A stretch of DNA of 33,803 nucleotides from positions 1 to 33,803 of the forward strand of contig NZ_JAFZKX010000101.1 in the NCBI RefSeq assembly GCF_017551775.1, read 5' to 3'. This document shows, piece after piece, positions 8,135 through 20,458 of this stretch; within the stretch, counting starts at the first letter, position 1, and each line of letters starts with the position of its first letter. Made by a program: the position numbers and the translations under genes. The notes beneath the pieces were generated by a model, which was not told where the DNA came from, did not search any database, and saw only the letters and a list, made by a program, of their open reading frames with translations. Source of the DNA: Fibrobacter sp. Lineage in GTDB: Bacteria; Fibrobacterota; Fibrobacteria; Fibrobacterales; Fibrobacteraceae.

Positions 8135-9436
8135 TTACGGAAGCCGCGTCTCGAAACGCAGGAACCACATCTCGGTATCGCTCCCGACACGCACCGGAGG
8201 GCCCCAACTGTCCACCCCGCTGGATACAAGCCACCGGACGGAATCGAGCGTGCCGAACCCGTAAGCGAGGCGCCAGACCCAGTTTATGATGACGGTTCCG
8301 GGGAAGAACTGGCCGGCATGCGTATGGCCCGAGAACGCGAAATCCGGCATACGGCCCGAATATTCGGGTTCGATACCCCTCGGCTGGTGGTCCATGAGCA
8401 GCCAGGGAAGTCCTTTCACCGCGAGAGTAGCGCGGGAGGTCGAAGACCCGAGTTTTGCCGGATCGAGAAGCGAAAGCGGCATGCGCTCTACCCCGCGGGC
8501 AGCCGCCATCTGCAGGTCCGTGCGCCCGGTAATGCAGGCGACCTCCGTGCAGACCGTAGAATCATCCAAGTATACCCAGCCGCTACGCCTCAGGAATCCC
8601 GCGATGTCGCTGCCGGCACGCTCCGTGTAGGCCTCGTGATTCCCGCCGACGGCATATGCGCCCACGCGGGCAGCGGCGGCGAATTTTGCGAACAAAGTAT
8701 CGTAGCCCTGGTTCGTCAATACGGAATCGTGCTCGTCGGCGAAGTCGCCGCCGAAAAGTATCAAGTCGGGCTTGAGGCTGTCGGCCTCGCGCAGCATGCG
8801 TTCCACCTTCCCGCGGCAGAAGAGCGGGTCCATGTGGAGGTCGCTGAAGAACAGCACCGTGAAATTCCTGGGCGCGACAGGGACAGAGGAATCTTGCAAG
8901 ACCTGCGCAGAATCAAACGCAACGGCAGCTGAGTCGTGCGCGACCTGCGCAGAATCAGCCGCGACAGAGGTATCGGGAACGGGAGTGCCCGCGGAATCAA
9001 CTGCAGCGGAAGAATCGCCCGCAAAAGAACTGCGCGGGCTTTCCACGAGAAGCTGGATTGTCGTATCCCGCAGTTTATAATCCGCATTGTGGAAATAGCC
9101 CACAACACACATCACGCCCGTGACCGCGAACGATGCAATGAGCAATACGCGGGCGGCAATAACCGTAGTGCGCTGCGGCATGGGCCTGTGCCCTAGCGCA
9201 CGGCGACCCAGCCTAAAAATCCACCAGCAAATATACAGGAGCAGCGCTTCGCACAGCCATACCGAAAGGAACGCCTGCCCCACGCACGCCCAGAACATTT
9301 CGCGGAATATGAAGCAAACAGGCAGGAGCACCACGAGCGCACCCGCCAGAATGCTACCCTTGTTCCCGGGGGCGACCTGCCGCAAATTCACGAACAGGAA
9401 GAGCACTCCGAAAATAAGGATGAAAATGAAAATCAC
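8135..9436 (-). CDS. Membrane-anchored metallophosphoesterase (YkuE-like)
   Basis: A 433-aa protein. Residues 1-120 hold about four membrane segments. A low-complexity linker of about 45 residues follows, made of DSA-type repeats (DSAQVAHDSAAVAFDSAQVL), then a calcineurin-like phosphoesterase domain. Metal-binding motifs are in order: SDLHMD, GGDFAD, GGNHEAY, DHQP and SGHTHAGQ. Such proteins hydrolyse phosphoesters outside the cytoplasmic membrane; the substrate is unknown. The start is GTG at 9436, which shares one base with the tmk stop (TAGTG), so the two are probably translationally coupled. Inside the linker DNA the motif ACCTGCGCAGAATCA is repeated, showing internal duplication. Confidence 0.88.
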   Translation of the reverse strand: MIFIFILIFGVLFLFVNLRQVAPGNKGSILAGALVVLLPVCFIFREMFWACVGQAFLSVWLCEALLLYICWWIFRLGRRALGHRPMPQRTTVIAARVLLIASFAVTGVMCVVGYFHNADYKLRDTTIQLLVESPRSSFAGDSSAAVDSAGTPVPDTSVAADSAQVAHDSAAVAFDSAQVLQDSSVPVAPRNFTVLFFSDLHMDPLFCRGKVERMLREADSLKPDLILFGGDFADEHDSVLTNQGYDTLFAKFAAAARVGAYAVGGNHEAYTERAGSDIAGFLRRSGWVYLDDSTVCTEVACITGRTDLQMAAARGVERMPLSLLDPAKLGSSTSRATLAVKGLPWLLMDHQPRGIEPEYSGRMPDFAFSGHTHAGQFFPGTVIINWVWRLAYGFGTLDSVRWLVSSGVDSWGPPVRVGSDTEMWFLRFETRLP

Positions 9437-10065
9437 TAAAGCCTCGACTTCACCAACTTATAGATGTCGGCGGAAACTTCTTCTTTAGAGCGGTTCGCAT
9501 CTACCGCCGCAACGCAGTCGGGGTATTCACGAGCCGCGGCCAGGTACCCCTGGCGCACCCGTTCGAAAAAGTCGGCCTTCTCCTGTTCGAGGCGATCGGG
9601 TGCCTCGCCCCGCTTCGCGGTGCGCGCGCGGCTCTGTTCCACCGTCAGGTCGAGCACTACGGTCAGTTCCGGAATGCAGCCGCCGCAGGTAACTTCCGTA
9701 AGCTGCTGCACCATGTCGGCGCCAAGCCCGCGGGCGTATCCCTGGTAGGCAAACGTGCTCCACGCAAAACGGTCGGCAATAACGATCTTGCCCGCATCAA
9801 GCGCCGGCTGGATGATTTCGTGTATCACCTGAGCGCGGGCGGCATTGTACAGCAAAAGTTCCGCCTTGTCGCTCATGATTCCCTTGAACGCTGGGTCCAG
9901 AAGAATCTCGCGGATACGTTCAGAAACTTTCGCCCCGCCCGGTTCGCGAAGCTTCACGACGGAATAACCTTCCGCCTCAAGGGCCGATGCAAGATTCTCG
10001 ATATGGGTCGACTTACCCGACCCGTCGATACCTTCAAGACAAAAGAATCTCTTCGCTGTTTTCAT
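9436..10065 (-). CDS. tmk: Thymidylate kinase
   Basis: Phosphorylates dTMP to dTDP with ATP. The 209-aa sequence has the P-loop GIDGSGKST at 12-20, REPGG at about 40, the DRF motif at about 97 and the basic LID segment RTAKRGEAPDRLEQE, all expected for Tmk; length is typical. It starts at ATG 10065, only 25 bases after the upstream lipoprotein gene, and its stop overlaps the start of the phosphoesterase gene. Confidence 0.96.
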   Translation of the reverse strand: MKTAKRFFCLEGIDGSGKSTHIENLASALEAEGYSVVKLREPGGAKVSERIREILLDPAFKGIMSDKAELLLYNAARAQVIHEIIQPALDAGKIVIADRFAWSTFAYQGYARGLGADMVQQLTEVTCGGCIPELTVVLDLTVEQSRARTAKRGEAPDRLEQEKADFFERVRQGYLAAAREYPDCVAAVDANRSKEEVSADIYKLVKSRL

Positions 10066-10090
10066 CTAGGAATCTCTATCGTCTTCAATC

Positions 10091-11524
10091 TCAATAGCTA
10101 CTCGGCGGTGCACACATCGCTTTACCGGTCACATTCTCATTTGCCGCATAACAGTTACGGCTTGACGAGCAGCCAGCATTATTATTACCGGATTCTTGGC
10201 AATGGCAGGCAATGTTGTCGCCATTACCGTCAAAATCCATAAGCCTGCCACCCTGGCATACGATCAAGTATCCACGCTGTCCGCGTTGTTCGTTAATGCA
10301 GTAACGAATCGAATTGTGACATACACCTAGCATTTTTCCGTCCGCATCGCACGAAACGCGAGGATTCCAACTTGAATCCCTTGCGGCCATAGTAGTTGTA
10401 AAGGTTTCAACTTTTAGCGAGATTGGATAATATCCTGTTAGCGTTATATTTGCAAACTTATAATCGGAATGATGATTGTATCTCCCTGTGTCCTGTACAT
10501 ATATAGTAGAGTCAGGACAGAAATATTCTCCGTTATCTCCGCAATTTTTGCCTAACATACGGCCTTCTTCATCATATGTATATCCTACCGAATATCTCCC
10601 ATCGAAAGCACCCCTTACCTCGACCCACGCCCCTTCGTAGCAACGGTACATGACGCCATTGTCAAATTCGTCATTCACGCATTTATGGTCGCCATCCTGG
10701 CATTCCCCGCATGAAACGAGTTTCATTAGCCAGTGGGATTTACCGTCATCATCTGTATAATCGCCTACATGAGTGCGCTTGCACGAGTATCCGTTTTCGC
10801 ATTGCTCGGTCATCATGGTAGAACCGAACCTTCCATTGACGCACTGCGTTACGCGACCGGCACCATCGATGTCGTTGGAGCATTGCTTTTCATAGTTCAG
10901 GCATGTCCCGCAACTGTTCCCGTCGCAAGATACGTTGCCGCACGCTTCCTCTATCTTTTTTCCGCCTTCGCACTTCGTGACCGTTCCCTTAAATTTTTCG
11001 TCATCAGTACAAGTGCTCACGTTGTTCACGCACTCGCCGCAGCCATTGCCACCCTCGTTACAGGAAACGGATCGGCAACTATATTCGACCTTCCTTCCCT
11101 TGATGCAGGCCTTGACGATACCGATTCCCATTCCGTCGTTGGTGCAGACAGCCGGCATGTCGTCTTCCGTGCATTCGATCTTGGACATGTTCATGTCGCA
11201 GTCGTCGCCTTTCTCGTTGCAGGCGGCGGTCCTGCAGCTGTATTCAATCAATTTTCCCTTGAGGCAGGTCTTGATGATGCCAATGCCGTCCTCGTTGTTG
11301 GTACAAACGTCCGGATCGCCTTCTTTACATTCTTCCACAAAAATACTACTGCTGGACTTTGCCGAAGAACTGGATTTTCCCGAGGAACTCGAGACCAGGT
11401 CATCGGAGGATTCGATTTCCGAATCGGTTATGGACTTGACCGAGGAATCGTCGTCACCACAGGCCGCAAAGTATGCGGTCATCAGTACAGCGAAAAGGCT
11501 TGCGCATAGAATTCTTGCTTTCAT
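10091..11524 (-). CDS. Cys-rich repeat lipoprotein, copy 2
   Basis: A lipoprotein (lipobox YFAAC, Cys22) of 477 aa. After GDDD comes a Ser-rich linker (SSSSGKSSSSAKSSSS), then about five repeats of 40-50 residues built on the pattern C-x-N-x-G-x-K-C-x-G-x-E-x-C-x-C, for example CTNNEDGIGIIKTCLKGKLI. A C-terminal domain with further cysteines follows, containing VSCDADGKMLGVCHNS and FDGNGDNIACHC. No enzyme motif seen; the Cys spacing suggests disulfide-stabilised extracytoplasmic modules. It is a tandem paralogue of the gene at 11552-13138. AGGTGGA lies before ATG 11524. Ser-rich linkers after the lipid anchor are common in Fibrobacter surface proteins (family knowledge). Confidence 0.87.
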   Translation of the reverse strand: MKARILCASLFAVLMTAYFAACGDDDSSVKSITDSEIESSDDLVSSSSGKSSSSAKSSSSIFVEECKEGDPDVCTNNEDGIGIIKTCLKGKLIEYSCRTAACNEKGDDCDMNMSKIECTEDDMPAVCTNDGMGIGIVKACIKGRKVEYSCRSVSCNEGGNGCGECVNNVSTCTDDEKFKGTVTKCEGGKKIEEACGNVSCDGNSCGTCLNYEKQCSNDIDGAGRVTQCVNGRFGSTMMTEQCENGYSCKRTHVGDYTDDDGKSHWLMKLVSCGECQDGDHKCVNDEFDNGVMYRCYEGAWVEVRGAFDGRYSVGYTYDEEGRMLGKNCGDNGEYFCPDSTIYVQDTGRYNHHSDYKFANITLTGYYPISLKVETFTTTMAARDSSWNPRVSCDADGKMLGVCHNSIRYCINEQRGQRGYLIVCQGGRLMDFDGNGDNIACHCQESGNNNAGCSSSRNCYAANENVTGKAMCAPPSSY

Positions 11525-11551
11525 CTCTTTTCCACCTTACCTTGGTTTTGA

Positions 11552-13138
11552 CTAGTTTCCATATTCGTAGTCTGGATCGTCTTCAATTTCAAATCCGGTC
11601 TTGTCTTCTGCCCTTGGCGGCTGGCACATTCTCATGCCGGTCACCGCAGTTTGTCCCGCATAGCAGTTAGAACCCGACGAACAGCCACCATTATTATTAC
11701 CGTATTCCTGGCAATGGCAGGCAATGTTGTCACCGTCGCCGTCAAAATCCATAATCCTGCCGCCCTGGCATACAATCAAGTATCCATTTTTCCCGCGTTC
11801 TTCGTTAATGCACAGACGAATCGAATTGTGACATACACCGAGCATTTTTCCGTCCGCATCACACGAAACGCGACTGTTCCAATTTGCATCCTTTGCAGCC
11901 ATAGTAGTTGTAAAGGTTTGAACTTTTTGCGTGATTGGATAATACCCTGTTAACGTTATATCTGAATACCTACCAAAAGATTTATGATTGTATCTTCCTG
12001 TGTCAAGTGTAGTGAATCGCTTGCCGCAAACATAACTCCCATTCTCTAACGTGTCCAATATCAAATAACCGTCATCACCGTACATGCATGTGCTGAATCC
12101 ATCACTACCATTGATTTCGTGCCACTCTCCTTCGTAGCAACGGTACATGACGCCATTGCCAGAAGGATCATTATCGCATTTAAGTTCACCTTCCAGGCAT
12201 TCCCCGCACCTGGTAAACTTCATTTGCCAAAAACCTTCCGCGTTCTCGCCCACCTTGGTGCGCTTGCACGAAAATCCGTGTTCGCACGGCTCGGTCATCA
12301 CAGCACTGGACTGTCCGTTTACACATTGCGATATGACGCCGACTCCATTTTCGTCGTTCTCGCAGGTTTTATCATAGTTCCTGCATGTTCCGCACTTGTC
12401 TCCGTCGCAAGACACGTTGCCGCACTTTTTCTCTTGCTTTTTCCCGTTCTCGCATTTGGTGACCGTACCCCTGAAATCCTTGTCGTCGGTACAGGTGCTT
12501 ACGTTGTTCACACACTCGCCGCAGTCAGTGCCTTCCTCGTTACAGGAAACGGACTGGCAACTGTATTCGATCAGTTGTCCCCTGACGCAAGTCTTGATGA
12601 TGCCGATGCCCTTCCCGTTATTGGTGCAGACATTCGGAGTGTCTTCCCCGCATTCGTTCCTGGACATGTTCATGTCGCAGTCGTCGCCCTTCTCGTTGCA
12701 GCCGGCGGTCCTGCAGCTGTATTCAATCAGCCTTCCCTTGATGCAGGCCTTGATGATGCCGATGCCATCCTTGTTTTCGGTACAGACATCCGGGGTTTCC
12801 CCCTCCTTGCATTCATCCGCGTACTTGCTCGTCAGGGAATCGGCTTTGTCCGATCCGCTGCTGCCGGGCTTCACAGAAGAACTTGACTTGTCTGCGCTAT
12901 CGTCGCTTTCCAAGTCAGTCAATTTTTTCCACGCATTTTCCTGACAAACGTATTTCGCCTTCTCGTCGAGAACATACACGGTGTCCCCTTCATTGAAGGT
13001 GCCGCAGGAGTCCAAGTCATCAGCGGAGTCAATCTCCGAGATGGCTACGACCTCTGCCGAAGAATCATCGCCACAGGCAACAAAGTAGGCTAGTACAACT
13101 ACGGCGAACAGGCCTGCGGAAACGATTCTTCCTTTCAT
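11552..13138 (-). CDS. Cys-rich repeat lipoprotein, copy 1
   Basis: A 528-aa lipoprotein (lipobox YFVAC) closely related to the next gene downstream. It has the same Cys-rich repeats (CTENKDGIGIIKACIKGRLI and others) and the same C-terminal domain (VSCDADGKMLGVCHNSIRLC). Unlike its paralogue it carries an extra N-terminal module, CGTFNEGDTVYVLDEKAKYV followed by CQENAWKKL, a small domain seen widely in Fibrobacter secreted proteins. The start at ATG 13138 is supported by AGGAAG nine bases upstream and a normal leader MKGRIVSAG; the frame is open 25 codons further, into the end of secA. It begins 17 bases after the secA stop, so the genes may be cotranscribed. Confidence 0.87.
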   Translation of the reverse strand: MKGRIVSAGLFAVVVLAYFVACGDDSSAEVVAISEIDSADDLDSCGTFNEGDTVYVLDEKAKYVCQENAWKKLTDLESDDSADKSSSSVKPGSSGSDKADSLTSKYADECKEGETPDVCTENKDGIGIIKACIKGRLIEYSCRTAGCNEKGDDCDMNMSRNECGEDTPNVCTNNGKGIGIIKTCVRGQLIEYSCQSVSCNEEGTDCGECVNNVSTCTDDKDFRGTVTKCENGKKQEKKCGNVSCDGDKCGTCRNYDKTCENDENGVGVISQCVNGQSSAVMTEPCEHGFSCKRTKVGENAEGFWQMKFTRCGECLEGELKCDNDPSGNGVMYRCYEGEWHEINGSDGFSTCMYGDDGYLILDTLENGSYVCGKRFTTLDTGRYNHKSFGRYSDITLTGYYPITQKVQTFTTTMAAKDANWNSRVSCDADGKMLGVCHNSIRLCINEERGKNGYLIVCQGGRIMDFDGDGDNIACHCQEYGNNNGGCSSGSNCYAGQTAVTGMRMCQPPRAEDKTGFEIEDDPDYEYGN

Positions 13139-13155
13139 CTCTTTCTTCCTATAGG

Positions 13156-16098
<2,943 letters not shown>

Positions 16099-16116
16099 TG
16101 TATTCCTTTATAACAG

Positions 16117-16138
16117 CCGGAAAACCTCCCGGCTACAT
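16117..16138 (-). promoter_or_regulatory. Hairpin in the secA leader
   Basis: The minus-strand transcript would contain AGCCGG, an 8-nt loop and CCGGCT, ending about 10 bases before the AAAGGA ribosome binding site of secA. A hairpin this close could modulate initiation. There is no T-run, so it is not an obvious terminator. Function is inference. Confidence 0.4.
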
Positions 16139-16212
16139 CATTGATAATTTAACGCATGCGAATTTAGAAAAATATCGGCCGCGAAATCGCGCCTGCACGG
16201 CCGAAAACACAG

Positions 16213-16233
16213 AAAAACGCCCCTCTCGGGCGT
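16213..16233 (-). terminator. Rho-independent terminator between small membrane gene and secA
   Basis: Minus-strand stem ACGCCC/GGGCGT with a 5-nt loop followed by a run of five T. A second GC-rich inverted repeat (CGGCC/GGCCG) followed by ATATTTTTC lies just beyond it at about 16166-16203 and may act as a back-up. Confidence 0.75.
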
Positions 16234-16259
16234 ATCCAAGCTCCCCACCAGGAAGTTCC

Positions 16260-16469
16260 TCAAGAATGTCTCAGGCCGTGGCCGCCGTTGTTCGCAAGCC
16301 ACTTGTCAAAAGCGACTTCCCACGATTTCTTGCGGCGCGCGGGAACGACGCCGTCCTTGCGGCAATGTAAACGCCAGCACGCAAAAGCAAGCGCGATGGC
16401 GGCAACAACGGCCAGGCAGGCAAGCTTCACCATCAGCACCGTGATGTCGGAGTCATTTAAGTAGTTCAT
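16260..16469 (-). CDS. Small single-span membrane protein
   Basis: A 69-aa open frame with one hydrophobic segment (about residues 12-31, VLMVKLACLAVVAAIALAFA) followed by a basic stretch (RRKKSWE), so the N-terminus would lie outside. GGGGAT stands about 6 bases before the ATG and a terminator follows the stop, which supports a real gene. No family recognised. It lies upstream of secA but the terminator separates them. Confidence 0.55.
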   Translation of the reverse strand: MNYLNDSDITVLMVKLACLAVVAAIALAFACWRLHCRKDGVVPARRKKSWEVAFDKWLANNGGHGLRHS

Positions 16470-16596
16470 TTCTAATCCCCAAATTTCAGTTCAAAATATA
16501 AGCATGGCCCTCAAGGGCAGTCAAGCAAAAAAACGGGGGTAAGAAAAAAGACTACTTTCGCGAACAATTACTTACGAATCGCGTCACCTCGCCATA

Positions 16597-16629
16597 AGAA
16601 AAGCAGGGAGCTCGCCGAGCGAGCCCCCC
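16597..16629 (-). terminator. Rho-independent terminator of the 16670-17509 gene
   Basis: Minus-strand stem GGGGGCTCGC/GCGAGCTCCC with a 3-nt loop followed by TGCTTTTC. It lies about 40 bases after the stop codon. Confidence 0.8.
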
Positions 16630-16669
16630 ACTTTTGGGAGATGAAATATGCAAACTTTTGCGGAAGCAA

Positions 16670-17509
16670 TTACTTGCCGAGCTTTTCCTTAGCTTCCTTG
16701 CTGAATTCTTCCATGATCTGGTCGATAGCGTGCTTGTAGGCCTTCACGGACTGCTCTTCCTTGAGGCTTGCGTAACCGCCGTAAACCTTGGCGTTGTAAT
16801 CACCTTCGATTCTCGCCCAGCCGTTATCGGTGTAGAGCACCTTCTCGCCATTCTTGTTGATGAGCGCCACATTCACGAATACAATCGGGGTCACGTTCCT
16901 CGTAACGCCAGTCATCATGCCGGTCTCGTAGTAGAAGAAGTATTCGGCAACGGCGACCGCATCGACACCGAGGGACTCACAAAGCTTGCCGAGGCCGCGA
17001 AGGATCGGAGCCTCTATGCGTTCACCGTTAACATACATCATACCACGCGGAGCAATTTTCTCGTAAGCGAGCGGGTACATGCCATCCGGGACAACAAGAC
17101 GCTGGCCATCGGAACCAAATCTGTCAAAAGCGGCATCGATCTTGACCCAAGTATCCCTATCTTCAAAGAAGGCGCGCACGTCTTCGTTATTGATCACCTG
17201 ATCGAAGGGAATGACGCTCCAGCCGTTGATACCGTTTAGCGTCTTGGCGAGCGCATTCGCACCATGGGTGATAATTTCGACTTCAGGATTATCGACCACG
17301 TCGACCTTTTTCTTGACGGCGTTGCTCACAATCGTGAGGAGTTTTTCCTTCTTGCCCTCACGGACTTCGATATTCTCGTAATCATCGCTACCGGAAACGG
17401 TCACAACAGCGATTTTCTTGACGCTATCAATACCGGGCTGTTTGATGTTGACGCCCGCGCAAGAGCAAAGCAATGCGGCAAGCGAGACGAGGAAAGCTAA
17501 ACGTTTCAT
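16670..17509 (-). CDS. Hypothetical lipoprotein
   Basis: A 279-aa protein with leader MKRLAFLVSLAALLCSC, a clear lipobox. The mature part begins GVNIKQPGIDSVKKIAVVTV and alternates strands and helices; the overall look (KKIAVVTVSG near the N-terminus, later YINKNGEK-type strand) recalls periplasmic lipoproteins of the CsgG/LpoB kind, but I cannot confirm this. A perfect AAGGAG seven bases before ATG 17509 fixes the start; the frame is open 46 codons further without a ribosome binding site. A strong terminator follows, so it is probably monocistronic. Confidence 0.8.
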   Translation of the reverse strand: MKRLAFLVSLAALLCSCAGVNIKQPGIDSVKKIAVVTVSGSDDYENIEVREGKKEKLLTIVSNAVKKKVDVVDNPEVEIITHGANALAKTLNGINGWSVIPFDQVINNEDVRAFFEDRDTWVKIDAAFDRFGSDGQRLVVPDGMYPLAYEKIAPRGMMYVNGERIEAPILRGLGKLCESLGVDAVAVAEYFFYYETGMMTGVTRNVTPIVFVNVALINKNGEKVLYTDNGWARIEGDYNAKVYGGYASLKEEQSVKAYKHAIDQIMEEFSKEAKEKLGK

Positions 17510-17830
17510 TATGTTTCTCCTTAAAAAGTGTTGTACAAACATAAAAAAACTAATTCCACGCCGTTTTTTCTGTAAGCAATTTGTAAGCGGATTTTGAAAA
17601 AAACATACCCTCCCACTGCAGCTCTCCAGCCCGACTAACCAACACATTAACTATTATTCAACAATAGCCAGCGATTGTATATTTATCTTTACTAGCAAAC
17701 GGCGCCAGAACCTCAGCGGAAATACATCTTGGAATAATAATTTATCTCCTGATTATTTTATTCATTTCCATCTCGGTGCCGTCATGCTCTATTGGCAATC
17801 CGACAAATCTTTTTTATTAGATTTCGGGAT
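17510..17830. other. Divergent intergenic region
   Basis: About 320 AT-rich bases between two divergent genes, presumably holding both promoters. Short repeats are visible (TGTAAGCAATTTGTAAGC at 17569-17587; TTATTCAACAATA at about 17654). No gene or RNA recognised. Confidence 0.5.
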
Positions 17831-19312
17831 ATGCCTCACTTTTTAAACAACCGATTCACAAGCGCAATCGCGCCGGCCGCATTCGCGTTCGCCATCGCGG
17901 CACTCCCCGCACAGGCGCAGACGACCGACGCCGAACTCGCGGCACACCCGGAATACACCCTCAGCGGCGCGATGCCGTACCCGGAACCCGGCAAAAACGT
18001 CAAGTACGCCAAGGCGCCCGCAGGGTACAAGCCTTTCTATATAAGCCACTACGCCAGGCACGGCAGCCGCTTCCACCACAGCGCCGACGAATACAAATAC
18101 ATCGCCGAAACGCTTGCCAAGGCCGATTCGGCAAACGCGCTTACGCCCCTCGGCAAACAAGTGAACGCACTCGCGCAGACCCTCAAGAGCGAGGCGATGC
18201 CCCGTACCGGCGACCTCACGCAGGCGGGCGTGCACCAGCACATGGGAATCGCCAAACGCATGGCCAAGAACTTCCCCGAGGTGTTCAAGGAACGCAAAGC
18301 GGGCAACAAGAAAGCCGTCCCGCACGTGAAAGCCTACGCAAGCACCAGCGGGCGCTGCATCGTGAGCATGGCCGCCTTCATCGGGGAACTCCGCGTACAG
18401 TTCCCGAAAATCGAACCCGAGCTGGTTTCGGGCAAGAGCTACATGCCCTTCATATGCGCATTCGACTGGGGCAAGCTGGACTACTCCAAGGCGCCCGCCT
18501 ACATCGCCGAAAGCGACAAGCTCTGGCAAAAGGTGGACCCGAAACCGCTCCTGCAAAAACTTTTCGCCGATACCGCCTACGCCGCCAAGAACATTGACGC
18601 GGGCACATTCTACAACAGGCTCCTCGAAATCACCGACCTGTTCCCCGGCATGGATTCCACGCTTGTCGCAAGCGTAGAGAAGGCAGCGAACGCCCCGGTA
18701 AGCACGCTACGCGAAATCTACACTCCCGAAGAACGCATCACGCGCTGGAAGGCGCAAAACGCCTGGTGGTACAGCCTGCTCGGCACAAGCCCGCTTATCA
18801 ACAAGAGCAACGGCACCGACTTCGCGAAGGGTACGCTCCAGAACATCCTCGACGAGGCGGATACGGCGCTTGCAAGCATTGAACCCGTAGCCGCAACGCT
18901 GCGCTTCGGGCACGACGCGGGCCTCCTTCCGCTCGCCGCCCTCATGCAGCTGCCCGTCGCTAACGCGAAGGTATCCGACCTCTCGAAACTGCACGAGCAG
19001 TGGAACGACTTCAGGGTCATCCCGATGGCCGCGAACATGCAGATCGTGTTCTACCGCAAGGGCGACGGGACCGCAAAACCCGCAGCCGCAAAGGCCGGCG
19101 CCACCCCTGACGCAGCCCCTGGCGCAAACGTGCTCGTGAAGGTCCTGTACAACGAAATCGAGCAGGTTCTCCCCGTACCGTGCGGCGCATCAGACCAAAA
19201 CGCCACCACGGCAAACGACGCTGCAACCAAGCCCGCAAAGCAGAACTGCCCCGCCGCACCGTACTACCGCTGGGAAGATTTCCGCGCCTTCTATTCACAA
19301 TTCACAAAGTAG
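17831..19312 (+). CDS. Secreted histidine acid phosphatase (phytase/MINPP-like)
   Basis: A periplasmic or secreted phosphomonoesterase of histidine phosphatase clade 2. A signal peptide ends near ALPAQA-QTTD (residue 29). The phosphohistidine motif is RHGSR at 76-80 (in ISHYARHGSRF), and the acid/base pair is HD at 361-362 in FGHDAGLLPLAALM. HD rather than HAE favours the acid phosphatase/phytase type over true MINPP. The C-terminus has an Ala/Pro-rich insert and a Cys pair. I chose ATG 17831 because it gives a clean leader after GGGAT; an in-frame ATG at 17792 adds 13 residues. The TPR gene follows after 6 bases. Confidence 0.87.
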   Translation: MPHFLNNRFTSAIAPAAFAFAIAALPAQAQTTDAELAAHPEYTLSGAMPYPEPGKNVKYAKAPAGYKPFYISHYARHGSRFHHSADEYKYIAETLAKADSANALTPLGKQVNALAQTLKSEAMPRTGDLTQAGVHQHMGIAKRMAKNFPEVFKERKAGNKKAVPHVKAYASTSGRCIVSMAAFIGELRVQFPKIEPELVSGKSYMPFICAFDWGKLDYSKAPAYIAESDKLWQKVDPKPLLQKLFADTAYAAKNIDAGTFYNRLLEITDLFPGMDSTLVASVEKAANAPVSTLREIYTPEERITRWKAQNAWWYSLLGTSPLINKSNGTDFAKGTLQNILDEADTALASIEPVAATLRFGHDAGLLPLAALMQLPVANAKVSDLSKLHEQWNDFRVIPMAANMQIVFYRKGDGTAKPAAAKAGATPDAAPGANVLVKVLYNEIEQVLPVPCGASDQNATTANDAATKPAKQNCPAAPYYRWEDFRAFYSQFTK

Positions 19313-19318
19313 GAACTC

Positions 19319-20353
19319 ATGAAACGCATCGCATTATTTATTCTCGCCACCGCGATTCTCGCCCTGGCCGATATGGGCAGCCTCATGACCGAAGGCACCA
19401 AGCTCCACGACGAGGGGCAATACGACGCGGCCATCGCCAAATACAAGCAGGCCGAAAAACTCGAACCGAACAACGCGCTTATCAAGTACGAAATCTCCTA
19501 CTCGTACTACATGAAGCGCGACATGAAGGAGTCGCTTCGCTACATCAAGGCCGCGGCGAAGATCAACAAGGACTTGCGCCTGAACGACGCCATCTACGGC
19601 ATGATGGGCACCATCTACGACGATTCGAACAAGCCCGATTCCGCCCTCATCGCATACCGCAAGGGAGCATCGTTCAACCAGGATTCCTACCTGCTCCCGT
19701 TCAACGCCGCCATCACCTTCCGCCGCATCAACAAACTCGACAGCGCGAAGGTCTGGCTCAAGAAGGCGGTGGCCAACACCAAACTGCACGAGACATCGCA
19801 CCTGCAGATGTTCGCCGTATCGAGAGAGCTCGGCAACTGGATAGATTTCTACAGCTACGCGATGTACACGCCGCTCATCGCCAAAAAAAGGGAGAACGTT
19901 TCCGCCGCAATCTCCGCGCTCTACAACGTCACGAAGAGCCTGGTCAAGTGCAAGAATACGAACTGCGAAACAACCCTCCCCAAGTTCGAAAAGACTTCCG
20001 ACGAGGACTTCGCGGTCGTAACCACCCTCGCGTTCACGCAGATACTCGATTCCGTGGGGCACCGCCATTACCACGAGAAAGACACCTCCAGCACCCAGCA
20101 GATGGAATACCTCATCCACATGCTGCCCAAGGCCATAAAACTCATCGCCGATTTCAAGAATACAAAAAATACCGAGAATACGCTCACGACATTTTACAAA
20201 GGCCTCGTGAAGAACAAACTAGAGGAAACCTTTGTCTATATCATCTGCAGGGAAGTGGACTACCCCACATTCGCGAAGTGGAAACTTTCACACAGCGCCG
20301 ATTACGACAAGTTTTACAAATGGGCAAACGAGGAATACCTTCAAACAAAATAG
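19319..20353 (+). CDS. Secreted TPR-repeat protein
   Basis: A 344-aa protein with a signal peptide (MKRIALFILATAILALA) and at least three tetratricopeptide-like repeats, beginning MTEGTKLHDEGQYDAAIAKY and continuing through YKQAEKLEPNNALIKYEISY and DSALIAYRKGASFNQD. TPRs mediate protein contacts; partner unknown. The C-terminal 150 residues are helical and not recognised. Its ribosome binding site AGGA overlaps the TAG stop of the phosphatase gene, so the two form a translationally linked pair. Confidence 0.82.
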   Translation: MKRIALFILATAILALADMGSLMTEGTKLHDEGQYDAAIAKYKQAEKLEPNNALIKYEISYSYYMKRDMKESLRYIKAAAKINKDLRLNDAIYGMMGTIYDDSNKPDSALIAYRKGASFNQDSYLLPFNAAITFRRINKLDSAKVWLKKAVANTKLHETSHLQMFAVSRELGNWIDFYSYAMYTPLIAKKRENVSAAISALYNVTKSLVKCKNTNCETTLPKFEKTSDEDFAVVTTLAFTQILDSVGHRHYHEKDTSSTQQMEYLIHMLPKAIKLIADFKNTKNTENTLTTFYKGLVKNKLEETFVYIICREVDYPTFAKWKLSHSADYDKFYKWANEEYLQTK

Positions 20354-20458
20354 AAAATAGCCCCAAAGCGAACAATCCGCGTTACACATTTTTCAAAAAG
20401 GTGTTAAATTAGTATATACGCGCCCGCAAAGCATCCACGAAGGCGCAGCGAGGACTTT

